A stretch of 64,000 bases of DNA, from contig OW568881.1 of the NCBI GenBank assembly GCA_938743325.2, positions 434,001 to 498,000 on the forward strand, read 5' to 3'. Within the stretch, counting starts at the first letter, position 1, and each line of letters starts with the position of its first letter. Below the pieces are notes generated by a model. It was not told the origin of the DNA. It did no database searches and saw only the letters and a program-made list of their open reading frames with translations. The position numbers and the translations under genes are program-made. Below are positions 54,767 to 64,000 of this stretch, in pieces. The stretch comes from Pycnococcus provasolii (Eukaryota > Chlorophyta > Pseudoscourfieldiophyceae > Pseudoscourfieldiales > Pycnococcaceae).

Positions 54767-55592
54767 AGTCCTTAGTTATTCTTCCCCGATCCTGGGACCC
54801 CTCGTTGCTCCATAACGGATATCGTGCCTTTCCGGTTTTTACTTTTTGGGATCCCGCTCCGGTTTTTTAGTCGGACAGACTCCAAGTCCGACTCGCAGGC
54901 GTCTCAACGACAAAGTTGTGGCAGCGGTGCGAGGTGCCGCCGCCACCGAGCACGCTACGGGCTTACGCGAAGGGCGGCATGCCGACACGTGACGTCAACC
55001 GCTCCACGACGGCACTCGCTCGACACCGTGGGAACGTCCGTAGAAGCAAAGGTGGCAATCATGAACAAAATGTTATCCGAGAAAAGCTAAGCCGACCTTA
55101 GAGAAGTACGTTAACAAGCTTGTCACAAACGACTTCGCCGGTAAAGTCACAAGCGCCATCCCCACGCTTGGAAGAGGCTCGAGCATGAGTGTGTCAGCAA
55201 GTCAGCAACAACACGCGGCACGAGTTCACCGTTTGTCTTTTCGTCGTAGACGAAATTGATTGCGCTGCCAGGGTGGACCACGAACAAGCGAGGAGATGCC
55301 AGCATAGCACATCAAGAGTGCACATAGTGCACTAGATAGACTCTTGATAGTGCACATAGTCATTGGCGGACGTCATCATGACTGTTCTAAAGCACATGGT
55401 TAGGATGACGTTCGAGGCCAAGCTTCTGGATGCGACACACTACGACAAGAGTGTCATGCCCAACGAATATTCGTCCTCCACCAATCCAATCATTTACAAA
55501 ACTACTCTCACACTTGCCACGTAACTTCTTGTCGCGGAATCAAAGCTTGGAAGAAGGTGGTCCTCCTTAGTCGTAAGCTTAAGAACTTCACT
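54767..55592. other. Gene-poor region with scattered short frames
   Basis: Short protein-like frames appear on the plus strand (55106-55260 and 55380-55524) but none has a start, stop and splice sites that can be combined. It may be a decayed gene or an unrecognised multi-exon gene. A small inverted repeat (TCAAGAG...CTCTTGA) lies at about 55308-55345. Confidence 0.35.
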
Positions 55593-57092
55593 TCAGATGA
55601 TATGGCGCACGTATGGAACATATGTGCGGAAGAACCAAGCAAACGACCAAGAGCCGGCCTGCGCGACAACGACCACGATGACGTATGCGACGGCAGCCAC
55701 GTTGGCATCCGTGATGTTTGCACTGACGACACCTTGCGTGCTCCACGCTAAGGCACTTCCTTGCCACCACTCGATCAGTGGAGCTACGGCGAGGACGGTG
55801 GCATTTATGACTGGCGTGTGAACGAGGTAAACCGCGTACGCGTGAGATGCAAAGAATTTCAGCCACGCTGAATCGTCTCCGAGCAGGTCGGCAACGGCAC
55901 GAGAGAGGTCAAGAACGCCCATAGACATCGTCACGCATTGCACGCCAATTGCAATGCTAAACACAGATCCCCATAAAGATTTGAGGTCGAGTAACGTGAT
56001 AGATACCACGCAGAAACTGGCCAACGCGACGTTTGCCAAATGAACGGTTGCTCGACGCATGCGAATTCGCTCGACGAAGGAGTCAATCCAGCCGTCGTGA
56101 TTGCCCGCTACACACGCGAGGCAAAAGAATGGTACGTCCATCGTCAGCGATCCGATCGTGAGTGGCATCGACAAGAACGATCCGCCGGTGAGGAAGACGA
56201 GCTGAAATATTTGCACAAAGCCAAGAATGGCGCCGGCGCCTACGTATATCCGCAGATTGGTAGATGGTGGCGGCGCACCGCTATGAAAGCGCGCGGAGTC
56301 GAACAGGCTCGCACTTGTGCTGAACAGAAGAAGCCAGAAGAGATACCAGCAAACGCCTGGATTTGCTTGGTATGGGCCAGGTCGTGGTCGCCTCGCAATA
56401 GCAACTTCGACGAAAGTTTGGCACGCCGGCGATACAGCCATCGAGAATACCAGGAGAGGTAAGCCGATGCGCCAAAACCGATCGCTGAGGAATGCGGCGG
56501 CACCTTTCCGTCGCAGCGAAGACCACGTGTTGAGCCCCGATATGAAGAAGAAGCAGCTCATGAAGAAGCTCTGGTTGATTGCCAAGACGCTGTTTGTCAC
56601 CTTCGCGAGGATCGAGCTCTTCGACGGCAGCAAAACGTACCACGAGTTGTTAGCAAACATGCACGTGCAGTGGTGTAAGACGACAAGAGCAGTCAACGCT
56701 GCCTTGCACACGTCAAGGTACAGCTGTCGAGGAGGTCGCTGTACTGGTTGTTCGCACGCGTCTTCCTCTTCTTCACGCGCGTCGTCGTCGGCCACATCCA
56801 CGACTCTTTCGTCATTGTCACTGCTCAGCCTCTCGTATCCGGTGTCATTCTGCGTTGTCTGTTGGCGCGCCTTGCACATTCTCGTTATGGCATAAACGAG
56901 GGTGACCTGGAATAGAGCCGAGTATGCTGCTTTCGTGACGATATCTTCCAAGCCGAGAACGTGTGTCGCGACCATCCCACAAAACATGAGCGCCACGACG
57001 GCGCACGCAACGGGCGTCGGCCAAGGCGGCGTGCACGCGCCACATGCGCCTCTGCGTTGGTCTCCGGAGTCTGTGCGTGTTGCGTCGTCCAT
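55593..57092 (-). CDS. Acyltransferase-3 family membrane protein
   Basis: The first ATG is at 57092 (499 residues). Two hydrophobic segments come first, then an acidic linker (about 105-130) and an acyltransferase-3 domain: LYLDVCKAALTALVVLHHC (the His pair typical of the family), FFMSCFFFISGLNTWSS, FWRIGLPLLVFS, PGVCWYLFWLLLF and near the end SHAYAVYLVHTPV. About ten membrane segments are predicted. Family members transfer acyl groups to sugars, lipids or surface polymers; the acceptor here is unknown. Polysaccharide acetylation at the secretory membrane is a reasonable guess. It is divergent from the FAD oxidase gene. Confidence 0.82.
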   Translation of the reverse strand: MDDATRTDSGDQRRGACGACTPPWPTPVACAVVALMFCGMVATHVLGLEDIVTKAAYSALFQVTLVYAITRMCKARQQTTQNDTGYERLSSDNDERVVDVADDDAREEEEDACEQPVQRPPRQLYLDVCKAALTALVVLHHCTCMFANNSWYVLLPSKSSILAKVTNSVLAINQSFFMSCFFFISGLNTWSSLRRKGAAAFLSDRFWRIGLPLLVFSMAVSPACQTFVEVAIARRPRPGPYQANPGVCWYLFWLLLFSTSASLFDSARFHSGAPPPSTNLRIYVGAGAILGFVQIFQLVFLTGGSFLSMPLTIGSLTMDVPFFCLACVAGNHDGWIDSFVERIRMRRATVHLANVALASFCVVSITLLDLKSLWGSVFSIAIGVQCVTMSMGVLDLSRAVADLLGDDSAWLKFFASHAYAVYLVHTPVINATVLAVAPLIEWWQGSALAWSTQGVVSANITDANVAAVAYVIVVVVAQAGSWSFAWFFRTYVPYVRHII

Positions 57093-57490
57093 GACAGCGT
57101 TCCCAGGACACAGTTTTGTGTTGAGCGCAGCTGCACTGCACACCCACTCCCGTCCGGCAAACCACTTCCTGTTGAGGTTTCTGTTGCACACACGAGACCT
57201 GCTTCAAAGTGAACAAGTTCAGAAAGGTGGTCAAGAAACACGCGCGAACTACGAAGGATGGATTGGTGCAACCTACCTTAAATGTCGTCATGTTGATTGG
57301 TGCCGAACGCGATCAAAACGTTGATCATCAAGTTCAAGTTGAGATTTCCACCACCTACTTTTTAGGTGATCGCGCATTTGTTGCACGGAGTTGCCGCAAG
57401 AGTTGCACGTTTTTATGAAGGCCTTGAACTGTGCCCTGTCTGCCTGTGCCACGTGACACTACGATAGTACCAACATTGGCAAGAATCACC
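57093..57490. promoter_or_regulatory. Divergent spacer between acyltransferase and FAD oxidase
   Basis: Minus-strand codons stay open from 57191 but begin with GTG. No gene was seen. Probably contains both promoters. Confidence 0.4.
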
Positions 57491-60400
57491 ATGCCGCAGC
57501 ACTCCCACGCTGCTCTCCTGCTCACCTTCGCGGCAGTCGTGCAACTACTCTTAAGGGCCGACGCCGCCGACGCCGCGAACTACTGCACGCCGTCCGAGTC
57601 GTGCTGGCCAACCGACGCGCAGTGGGATGAACTCGCAACAGCACTCGAGGGGAATCTGCACGTCGTCAAGGCGCCGTCGGAGTACGACGCGTGCTACCTG
57701 CAAGGAAGGGATGCGCTCAAGCTCGTTGACGCAAACAATGGCCTGTGCATGCAAACTCACGACTGCCGAGTCGCCTTCTGCAACGCGAGCTTCGCAACAA
57801 CGAAGGGACAGGAGGGCGAGGACGCAGACCTGCCCGCCGCTGTTGCGGAGGTGCGCACGTCAGGGGATATTGCCAAGGTTATGGCGTTCGCAAAGTCGCA
57901 CAGGATCGCAGTAAGCGTCAAGACGACTGGACACTCGTGTAAGTCTACCTCTAACCACCAAAAAGAAAAAAGAAATCAATCACTAACAACCTAACACACT
58001 AAATAAAACAGACATGGGAAGCAGCACGGCGAAAGACGCCATAACCATATGGACGAGGACACTTAAGGCGAACGACGAGACGAAGATGATGCCAACCTCC
58101 AGCTGGAGTGACACCTGCGGCAACAAACATGAGCACGTGCTGCAGGTGGGAGGTGGTGCCATCTGGAAGGAGGCGTACCTTGCCGCAGGCTTTAATGTTA
58201 CCGCCGTCGGCGGCGGTGGACTTTCCGTGAGCGCAGCCGGAGGTTGGCTGCAAGGCTGTGGTCTTAGCAGCTTCGTACCGAAGTACGGGCTTGGTGTCGA
58301 CAACGTGCTCAGCTTCGACGTCGTGCTTACGAACGGAACGCAAGTTGTCGCCGACGCTTGTTCGCATCCCGACCTCTTCTGGGCTCTACGTGGAGGAGGT
58401 GGAGGCACGTTCGGCGTGGTGACGCGCGTGCACTACCGCGTACATGCCATTCCCAAGGGAGGGCTGACGACGGTGAGTGTGAGTATCGAGCACTCGCCAA
58501 TGGACACGACGTATGGACTCTACCTGTCCATGGTGGACAAGTGGATCGACTTTATCGTCGACGAGTCGCCAAACCTTGTCAGGCACTGGGGCGGCTACTG
58601 GAGCCTGAGCGGGTCCGTCGCGCTCCACTTCATGGGCGATCACGACGATCCCGCGCGTACCGCGTTTATCGACAAGCTAAATGCGCTGAGGGACTCCATC
58701 GAGCCCGCGGTCGCACGGCCACTGTTCAAAATCCAAGTGCTGACGTTTGACTCTTACCTTGATTGGCGTGGTGGAAAGAATCCATCCGCCATGGCCACGG
58801 ACGCGGGCGGCCATGAGCGCTTTTACATCGGGTCTTGGCTTGTGCCGCTTTCGTATGTGACAGACGATGAGGGAGCGAGTGCAAAGAATCTTCTCAAGGT
58901 GATTGCACGCACAGGTTTCGATATGTTCAACTACATGTTGGGCGGCTCTGCAACTGACGTTGCAGAAGATGCAACGGCCGTTCACCCCGTCTTCCGCAAA
59001 GCCATCTGGCAGCTGGAGGTGTTCTCACCCTACCACATGGAAGAGATCATTCGTTCTGTTCCCAATGGCGCGGCAGGGATCAACCATCACGCGAAGGATC
59101 TGACCAACTGGCGCGAGAGGCTTTGGGGTTCCAACTTGCCACGTCTCGAGAAAATCAAGCGCGACTACGATCCGGACAACGTACTCAATTGCTTCCACTG
59201 CATCGGATATCGCGGCAAAGATCCGTTCGATCAGGCTGGCGTTACCGATGCCGACGTGTTCGACATTGTCGCGAGCGTGAGAATCGGTAGCGTGAGCGGC
59301 GCCACGACGGAAATGCGTATTGGCATTCTTAAGGGAGCTGCGCTGAGCATGAATGGACCGCGCTTCATTACGCAAGATTACTTCGACTGGAAGCCGATGT
59401 ATTCGCCAGGAAACAGCATGATTGTCTTCTTCCGCACAGATGATGGGGACTTTTCGAAGAACACGCGAATCACCGTCGTGGATGTGAGCGATCCCTCGAT
59501 CCCTCGGACCGTTTCCACTATAGGCCGAAATTGGAATCCAACGTGGGTACGAGGCGACGCTAACAAGCCTGATGCAAAGAAACGTGTTGTATGGGTTCGG
59601 CTATCTCCGTGGGAAAACCCGTCACTGAAGTTCGATGATGGAAAAGCCGGTATACAGCTTCGAATGGCTGCCTACATCAACTGCGCTTCATGTGGGGGGG
59701 AGCAGGAGCGTCTGTTGTCGAGCGAGACGGTGATGGCGAAAGCGCGCGAAGCATTGAATACGCAAGCACGTGGTGTCAACATTTTCTACTCTGTTTCTGA
59801 GTGGCCGATGTCAAGTTTGAGCGACGGCCGCATTTTGATTCTACGACAATTTGAGGCGGTGGATGCCGTATTGTTCCGGAAACCGTACAAGCGAAGTGAA
59901 TTATTCCTTCTGACTATTCCCGAGGCGGATGTTGCCGTGAATGAGTCGCATTACGAGGCGATTAACGTTTCGCCTTCCAGTTGGAGCGATGGTTGGGTGC
60001 ACAAGATTTTCGTCTCATCTGGCGAGCGCTTTGTGACGTACCAACGCAATGGCATGGAGGGAGAGGACCATGCAAGGTCTAGCTTGTGCTACGCCAGACT
60101 CTCGTTCGACTCGGCAACGAAGGCATCTGTGTCTGGTGAAAATTGCTTCGTGAAGAACGACGATACCAATAAGGTTCAGGATTGGTATGCTCGCATGACA
60201 CACGACGAACGGCACATCGTGTTTTCATCCAATCGACCGAGTCCACTCGGGTTTGAGGATCACGTACAAACGGCAAATTTTAGGCTGTACGCGTACTCGC
60301 TTGCCACTGGTGATATCGCGCAAATCAGTTCTTCGATGTCGTGGTACAACTACTGGTACCCGAGCACACTTGGGCTCACAACACATCGAGAGACGACTAC

Positions 60401-60587
60401 TACGACTACGACTACGACTACGACTACGACTACGACTACGACGACAGTGACGACGACGCCTGCCCTTAAGGCTAGCGAGGGGACGACAACGACAGCGACG
60501 ACGACGGTTTCGAAGAGCGGGTCTGTCGCCCTCTTCTCCTCCACAATGGCGACGTTGTTGACAGCGTACACGCTGCTGATTGTGTGA
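57491..60587 (+). CDS. Secreted FAD-linked oxidase with C-terminal propeller-like domain (two exons)
   Basis: Exons are 57491-57938 and 58012-60587; the 73-bp intron (GTAAGT...ACAG) splits the Tyr codon of TGHSYMG, so the join restores the flavin-binding motif. The 1007-residue product has a signal peptide. Residues about 60-480 are a berberine-bridge-type oxidase: VKTTGHSYMGSS with the His that commonly anchors FAD, GWLQGCGLSSFVPKYGLGVD, DLFWALRGGGGGTFGVVT, and YDPDNVLNCFHC near the end. Residues about 480-930 look like a beta-propeller (TRITVVDVSDPSIP, HIVFSSNRPSPLGFE, FRLYAYSLATGDIAQIS). A poly-Thr stalk and a hydrophobic C-terminus suggest surface anchoring. Substrate unknown; such enzymes oxidise sugars or alkaloids and release hydrogen peroxide. 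Confidence 0.85.
60391..60456. repeat. (ACGACT)n microsatellite encoding a threonine stalk
   Basis: A near-perfect ACGACT hexamer run inside the FAD oxidase gene, encoding about 20 consecutive Thr residues. Confidence 0.9.
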
Positions 60588-60671
60588 GTTTATTAAATGT
60601 AAATACGAGCGATTCGTAGGTATGCATAGGCAGACAGACTCCGAATAGACTAGGACTATACACGTTACAAC

Positions 60672-61778
60672 TTAAGCATCTTCGTTTGCGTGAACGCGGC
60701 CTGCATACAAGCGCTCCGCTGTTTCCTCTGGCGAGGTCTTCTTCACGGCCATGGCGTACGCCTCCTCCGCCTGCTTCCGCTTCTTTTGCTCAGCGAGGGC
60801 GTCGCCGAGCGAGAAGAGCGTATCTGCATCTTCCGGCTGGAGCTGCACGGCCTTGGCGAGCGCCGCCTCCGCCTCCACCCACTTCTCCTGCTTAAGGCGG
60901 GCATAGCCGAGGAACTTGTGCGCTTCTGCATACTCCGGCTTGAGCTGCACGGCCTTGGCGAGCGCCGCCTCCGCCTCCACCCACTTCTTCTGCTTAAGGC
61001 GGGCGAAGCCGAGGAAGTAGTGCGTATCTGCATCCTCCGACTTGAGCTGCACGGCCTTGGCGAGCGCCGCCTCCGCCTCCGCCCACTTCTTCTGATGAAG
61101 GCGGGTTAAGCCGAGCCAGAAGAGCGTATCTGCATCCTCCGGCTTGAGCTCCACGGCCTTGGCGAGCGCCTGCTCCGCCTCCGCCCACTTCTCCTGCGTA
61201 ATGCGGACTAAGCCGAGGCTCTTGTGCAATCTTGCATCCTCCGGCTTGAGCTGCACGGCCTTGGCGAGCGCCGCCTCCGCCTCTGCCCACTTCTCCTGCT
61301 CTTTAAGGGCGAAGCCGAGGCCACTGTGCGCCTCTGCATCCTCCGGCTTGAGCTGCACGGCCTTGGCGAGCGCCGCCTCCGCCTCCGCCCACTTCTTCTG
61401 AGGAAGGCGGACATAGCCGAGTTTGGTGTGCGCCTCTGCATTCTCCGGCTTGAGCTCCACGGCCTTGGCAAGCGCCGCCTCCGCCTTCTCATACTTTCCC
61501 TCCTGCAGGTATTGTGAGCCGTGTGTCGTGTGAATTTCGAACAGGTTGTTTTCGTACTGTCTTTGCGTTTCGTCTTCTGGCTGCTTCCGCTTCTGACCAG
61601 GTATCACCGCCATGGAACTCGAGGAAGCCACTCCCGGACTTGTCGCCATCATGGAGTGGGAGTGACGAGTGACGAGTCCTGAGACCTGCACCTGCAGGCC
61701 GAGGGAAGAGTCAGGTGGGAGCACGTGGGTGTTGCAGAGTGGGAGCTTGGTAACGTAAAGTTTACTTTGAAGGGACAT
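60672..61778 (-). CDS. TPR-repeat protein with near-identical repeats
   Basis: 368 residues from the ATG at 61778; a second ATG at 61652 (MMATSPGVA) is a plausible alternative. About residue 80 onward is composed of eight tetratricopeptide repeats of 34 residues, each close to KWAEAEAALAKAVQLKPEDA, with canonical Ala, Leu, Gly and Pro positions. The N-terminus contains a basic PGQKRKQPEDE. The repeats resemble designed consensus TPRs because of their homogeneity. TPR arrays are protein-binding scaffolds; the partner is unknown. It is convergent with the FAD oxidase gene, with only 84 bases between stops. Confidence 0.85.
   Translation of the reverse strand: MSLQSKLYVTKLPLCNTHVLPPDSSLGLQVQVSGLVTRHSHSMMATSPGVASSSSMAVIPGQKRKQPEDETQRQYENNLFEIHTTHGSQYLQEGKYEKAEAALAKAVELKPENAEAHTKLGYVRLPQKKWAEAEAALAKAVQLKPEDAEAHSGLGFALKEQEKWAEAEAALAKAVQLKPEDARLHKSLGLVRITQEKWAEAEQALAKAVELKPEDADTLFWLGLTRLHQKKWAEAEAALAKAVQLKSEDADTHYFLGFARLKQKKWVEAEAALAKAVQLKPEYAEAHKFLGYARLKQEKWVEAEAALAKAVQLQPEDADTLFSLGDALAEQKKRKQAEEAYAMAVKKTSPEETAERLYAGRVHANEDA
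60800..61500. repeat. 102-bp tandem DNA repeats encoding TPR units
   Basis: The sequence GAGCTGCACGGCCTTGGCGA recurs near 60840, 60942, 61044, 61248 and 61350 (with a GAGCTCCACGG variant near 61146 and 61452), at exact 102-bp spacing. This shows recent expansion or homogenisation. Confidence 0.9.
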
Positions 61779-62181
61779 CTTCCGAGCCTCCGAGCATCCG
61801 AGGAGAGATGAGCTGGAGGATTAGGAAGTAGGGCTTCGTAGGGTTACCTCGTGGGACAACAGCTTCTCGAGACTGCACTGCGTTCCTCCCTCGAGGTTGA
61901 GGCTCGAGGTTGATTGAGGCCACAGACCTGTGTCAGGACTGTCAACCTAGAGGCCCCCACCTAGGGGGTGTGCGGCCGGGTTTTGTCGTTGGAGCCTCAC
62001 CAAAAGCCAAACGGGAAATTTCAAATTCCGCGGCCGGGTGGGTCCCTCAGGTGTTGCCCTGTCTGTTGCCCTGCCACCTGACCTTGCGGCTTGCAAGAGG
62101 TGTGGTGTCCCACTGTCCCGCCCCCCTGACCGAACGACAGCTCTCTCGTAGTTGGTAACTCGCATCAACCAACAACGTATC
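61779..62181. promoter_or_regulatory. Divergent spacer upstream of TPR and CEP131 genes
   Basis: A palindromic CCCCCACCTAGGGGG lies near 61950-61970. No gene was seen. Probably contains both promoters. Confidence 0.4.
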
Positions 62182-64000
62182 ATGTCCCTGGAGGAGTCCG
62201 CGGCCGCTGACTCGACATCCATCTTTCCTTGCCTCGACGCAGTTCTCACCGCACGCTCTCACTCACTTAGCTTGGAGGCAAGCGCGCCGTTGGAGAATAC
62301 GACATGTGTCTCGAAACATGGGAAGCAGCATACACATCAGACGTCAGCGTTAGCGGAGGAGCTTGTGGAGGTCTCCGAGGAAGTCACCGAGGAGGTCTCT
62401 GAGGAGGTGGAAGTTGGGGGCTCGGAGTCTTGGCTCGGTCCATCTTCGAAGATGACGGACATAAAAACGAATCAAGTAGGGGGAAGGGACTTGGGAAGTG
62501 TGGCGCCTCTGACGCCGCCGCAGGCTTCTTCGGAGCAGGAAAGGCCGAAGCCGCAAGCGTCGGTGTCGAGCGCGTCGACGTCGTTTATTTCAGAGTACGG
62601 AGCGGTGCCGGCGGATGTGAGCGAAAACGACCTGTCCGCACAAAAGCTGGCAAGCATCATGAGCTTCCTCGACGGCGTGGAGAAAAACCAAGAAAGCGAA
62701 GGATCGCAAATCGCAGACGCCGCTGCTCCGCCAGCGTCACAAGAGAACAATAAGGATGATGACACGTTCTCGGTGTCAAGCTTCTCCACTGCGCTCACGG
62801 AGACCACCAACCGTGCACAACAGGGCGGCGGGGCCGCCGCTTCCGTGCGTCGAAAGATTGAGGCGCTGAGACACCAGCTTCGTCTAAGGACAGACGAGTG
62901 CGAGGCTCTTCAGGAGCAGCTCAGGGTAGAAACCGAGCGTCGTGGTGCGCTCTTGGAGACTGCCGAGGCGGAACGCGACGCCGTCACATCCAGGCTCAAG
63001 GTGGAGCACGAGGAGGCGTCCAAGCGGCACCTCGCCTTTGTCGACCAGCTGCTCGCGGACAAGGCTGAGCTCGCCGAGAGGTGTACCGCGCTTGCGGAGG
63101 AGCTCAGGAAGGCGGAGGTGGCCGCGGCAGAGGCGGACCGCGAGGGGCGCGCTAGGCTGCACAAGGAACTCGCTAGCCAGAAGGACATGATCCTCGCGAG
63201 CGAGAAGAGGAGTCGTGAAAAGTGGATGGAGACGAAGGCCAAGGAAATCAAGGAGATGACCGTCAAGGGGCTCGAGCCTGAGATTCACAAGCTCATGGAG
63301 CGGCACCGCGCGGAAGTCGACCGCATCGAGCAGGCCAACTCGGACGCCCTTAAGCGACAGCACGCAGACATCACCGCGCAGCACGAGGCGCACATAAGGC
63401 AGCTGCGAGATCGCATGGCACAGGAACAGGCAGATGCGGTGGAGCGCGAGCGCTCCATGGGCGCTGCGAAGGCGCGCGAGGCGTGCGAACGTGCAGAGCA
63501 GCAAATGCAGCTTGGGCGCATGAGACTGCAGGCGGAGGCTGACTTGAGGCTGGAACGCGCCGAGCAATCGAAGCGAGAGGAGCGCGACCGACACGCTTCT
63601 GCGCTGGCAGCCGCGAAGGAGGAGCACGCCGCCGCGCTCGCCGCTGCCACAGCAGCGTCGAACGAGCGCATGGAAACCGCAGGGCGTCGCGCGGAGTCAG
63701 CGGCGGCATCAGCAAAGCAGGAGTTCGCCGCGGAGAAGGAGGCATTCCAGCGCGTCACGGTCGAGCGTGCGCGCAAGGAGCTCGCAGAGAAAGAGGCGCA
63801 CATCCGGCAGATGCTCACGGCGGAGCGCGACGCGGAGCTGAAGCGTGTCATCGCGAGGCTTGAGACAGAGGCGGAGGAACGCCTTCGGTCGGAGTTGCGC
63901 GAAAGGGAGGCGACGATGGAGACTCTGCGCACGCGTGGTGCTTCGGATCTGGCTGCCGAACGCGAGCGTGTGCACGCGCTTACGCTTCGGCTGAACGAGT
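62182..64000 (+). CDS. CEP131: CEP131/AZI1 centriolar-satellite protein, N-terminal part (runs off right edge)
   Basis: An open plus-strand frame starts at the ATG at 62182 and is still open at 64000, giving 606 residues. Residues 1-210 are acidic and Ser-rich, with LSAQKLASIMSFLDGVEKNQ resembling a short conserved CEP131 segment. From about 215 the sequence is continuous coiled coil. The diagnostic stretch is near residues 350-375: EKWMETKAKEIKEMTVKGLE followed by PEIHKLMERHRAEVDRI, corresponding to KTKRIKEVTVKGLEPEIQKLIAKHKQEV of animal CEP131. CEP131/AZI1 sits at basal bodies, the transition zone and centriolar satellites and is needed for cilium assembly. The rest of the coiled coil should lie beyond the window. 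Confidence 0.88.
   Translation, partial: MSLEESAAADSTSIFPCLDAVLTARSHSLSLEASAPLENTTCVSKHGKQHTHQTSALAEELVEVSEEVTEEVSEEVEVGGSESWLGPSSKMTDIKTNQVGGRDLGSVAPLTPPQASSEQERPKPQASVSSASTSFISEYGAVPADVSENDLSAQKLASIMSFLDGVEKNQESEGSQIADAAAPPASQENNKDDDTFSVSSFSTALTETTNRAQQGGGAAASVRRKIEALRHQLRLRTDECEALQEQLRVETERRGALLETAEAERDAVTSRLKVEHEEASKRHLAFVDQLLADKAELAERCTALAEELRKAEVAAAEADREGRARLHKELASQKDMILASEKRSREKWMETKAKEIKEMTVKGLEPEIHKLMERHRAEVDRIEQANSDALKRQHADITAQHEAHIRQLRDRMAQEQADAVERERSMGAAKAREACERAEQQMQLGRMRLQAEADLRLERAEQSKREERDRHASALAAAKEEHAAALAAATAASNERMETAGRRAESAAASAKQEFAAEKEAFQRVTVERARKELAEKEAHIRQMLTAERDAELKRVIARLETEAEERLRSELREREATMETLRTRGASDLAAERERVHALTLRLNE

Noticed and set aside
1-64000. tRNA, rRNA, CRISPR arrays or LTR/DNA transposons
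   Set aside because: No cloverleaf with a T-loop consensus, no ribosomal sequence, no spaced repeats and no transposase or reverse-transcriptase motifs were found by reading; a covariance-model search could still find a tRNA I missed.

Overview
The window reads as nuclear DNA of a flagellated green alga (Chlorophyta, possibly a prasinophyte-grade lineage); I cannot name the species. The evidence is small GT-AG introns, hydroxyproline-rich-type Ser-Pro(n) proteins, a plant-type GH35 beta-galactosidase, plastid proteins of cyanobacterial descent (SepF-like and a CCB2/CCB4-like protein), and a set of cilium genes. About 26 protein genes are supported. Most are intronless; four have introns placed by reading frame and splice-site consensus (1188-1664, 1959-2443, 23327-26771, 57491-60587). 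Two genes run off the window: PIG-S at the left edge and CEP131 at the right edge. I see no tRNA, rRNA, CRISPR array, transposon or viral element.

Layout: 1-4.3 kb holds partial PIG-S, a possible MICOS-like small protein, a secreted double-WW protein and a Frizzled-CRD-like surface protein. 4.4-11 kb holds TMEM17 (ciliary transition zone), a charged coiled-coil protein and a helical-repeat protein. 11-17 kb holds an acid-sphingomyelinase-like phosphoesterase and a 1303-residue polyproline membrane protein. 18-27 kb holds an ankyrin/GIY-YIG-like protein, beta-galactosidase and a spliced Na+/H+ antiporter. 27-33 kb holds CFAP206 and a voltage-sensor/cyclic-nucleotide phosphodiesterase fusion. 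34-41 kb holds an AT-hook protein and two neighbouring protein kinases. 41-47 kb holds a pseudo-nucleotidyltransferase fused to a PIERCE-like tail, ARL6/BBS3 and SepF. 47-52 kb holds two nuclear-type proteins, one with a very recent 206-bp internal duplication. 52-64 kb holds a SixA-like phosphatase, a CCB-like protein, an acyltransferase-3, an FAD oxidase fused to a possible beta-propeller, a TPR protein and partial CEP131.

Two themes connect the genes. First, at least five are ciliary or basal-body genes (TMEM17, CFAP206, the PIERCE-like fusion, ARL6, CEP131), and a voltage-sensing phosphodiesterase would fit ciliary signalling. Second, four genes (TMEM17, the PIERCE-like fusion, ARL6 and the SixA-like phosphatase) carry the same short element just after the stop codon, in sense orientation. 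In two of them it is a 70-bp block with 62 matching positions and a 39-bp identical core. Three of the four carriers are ciliary. This shared 3' element is the most novel signal I found. A second recurring signal is a set of short palindromic motifs (TACCTTAAGGTA-like) in the gene-free spacers.
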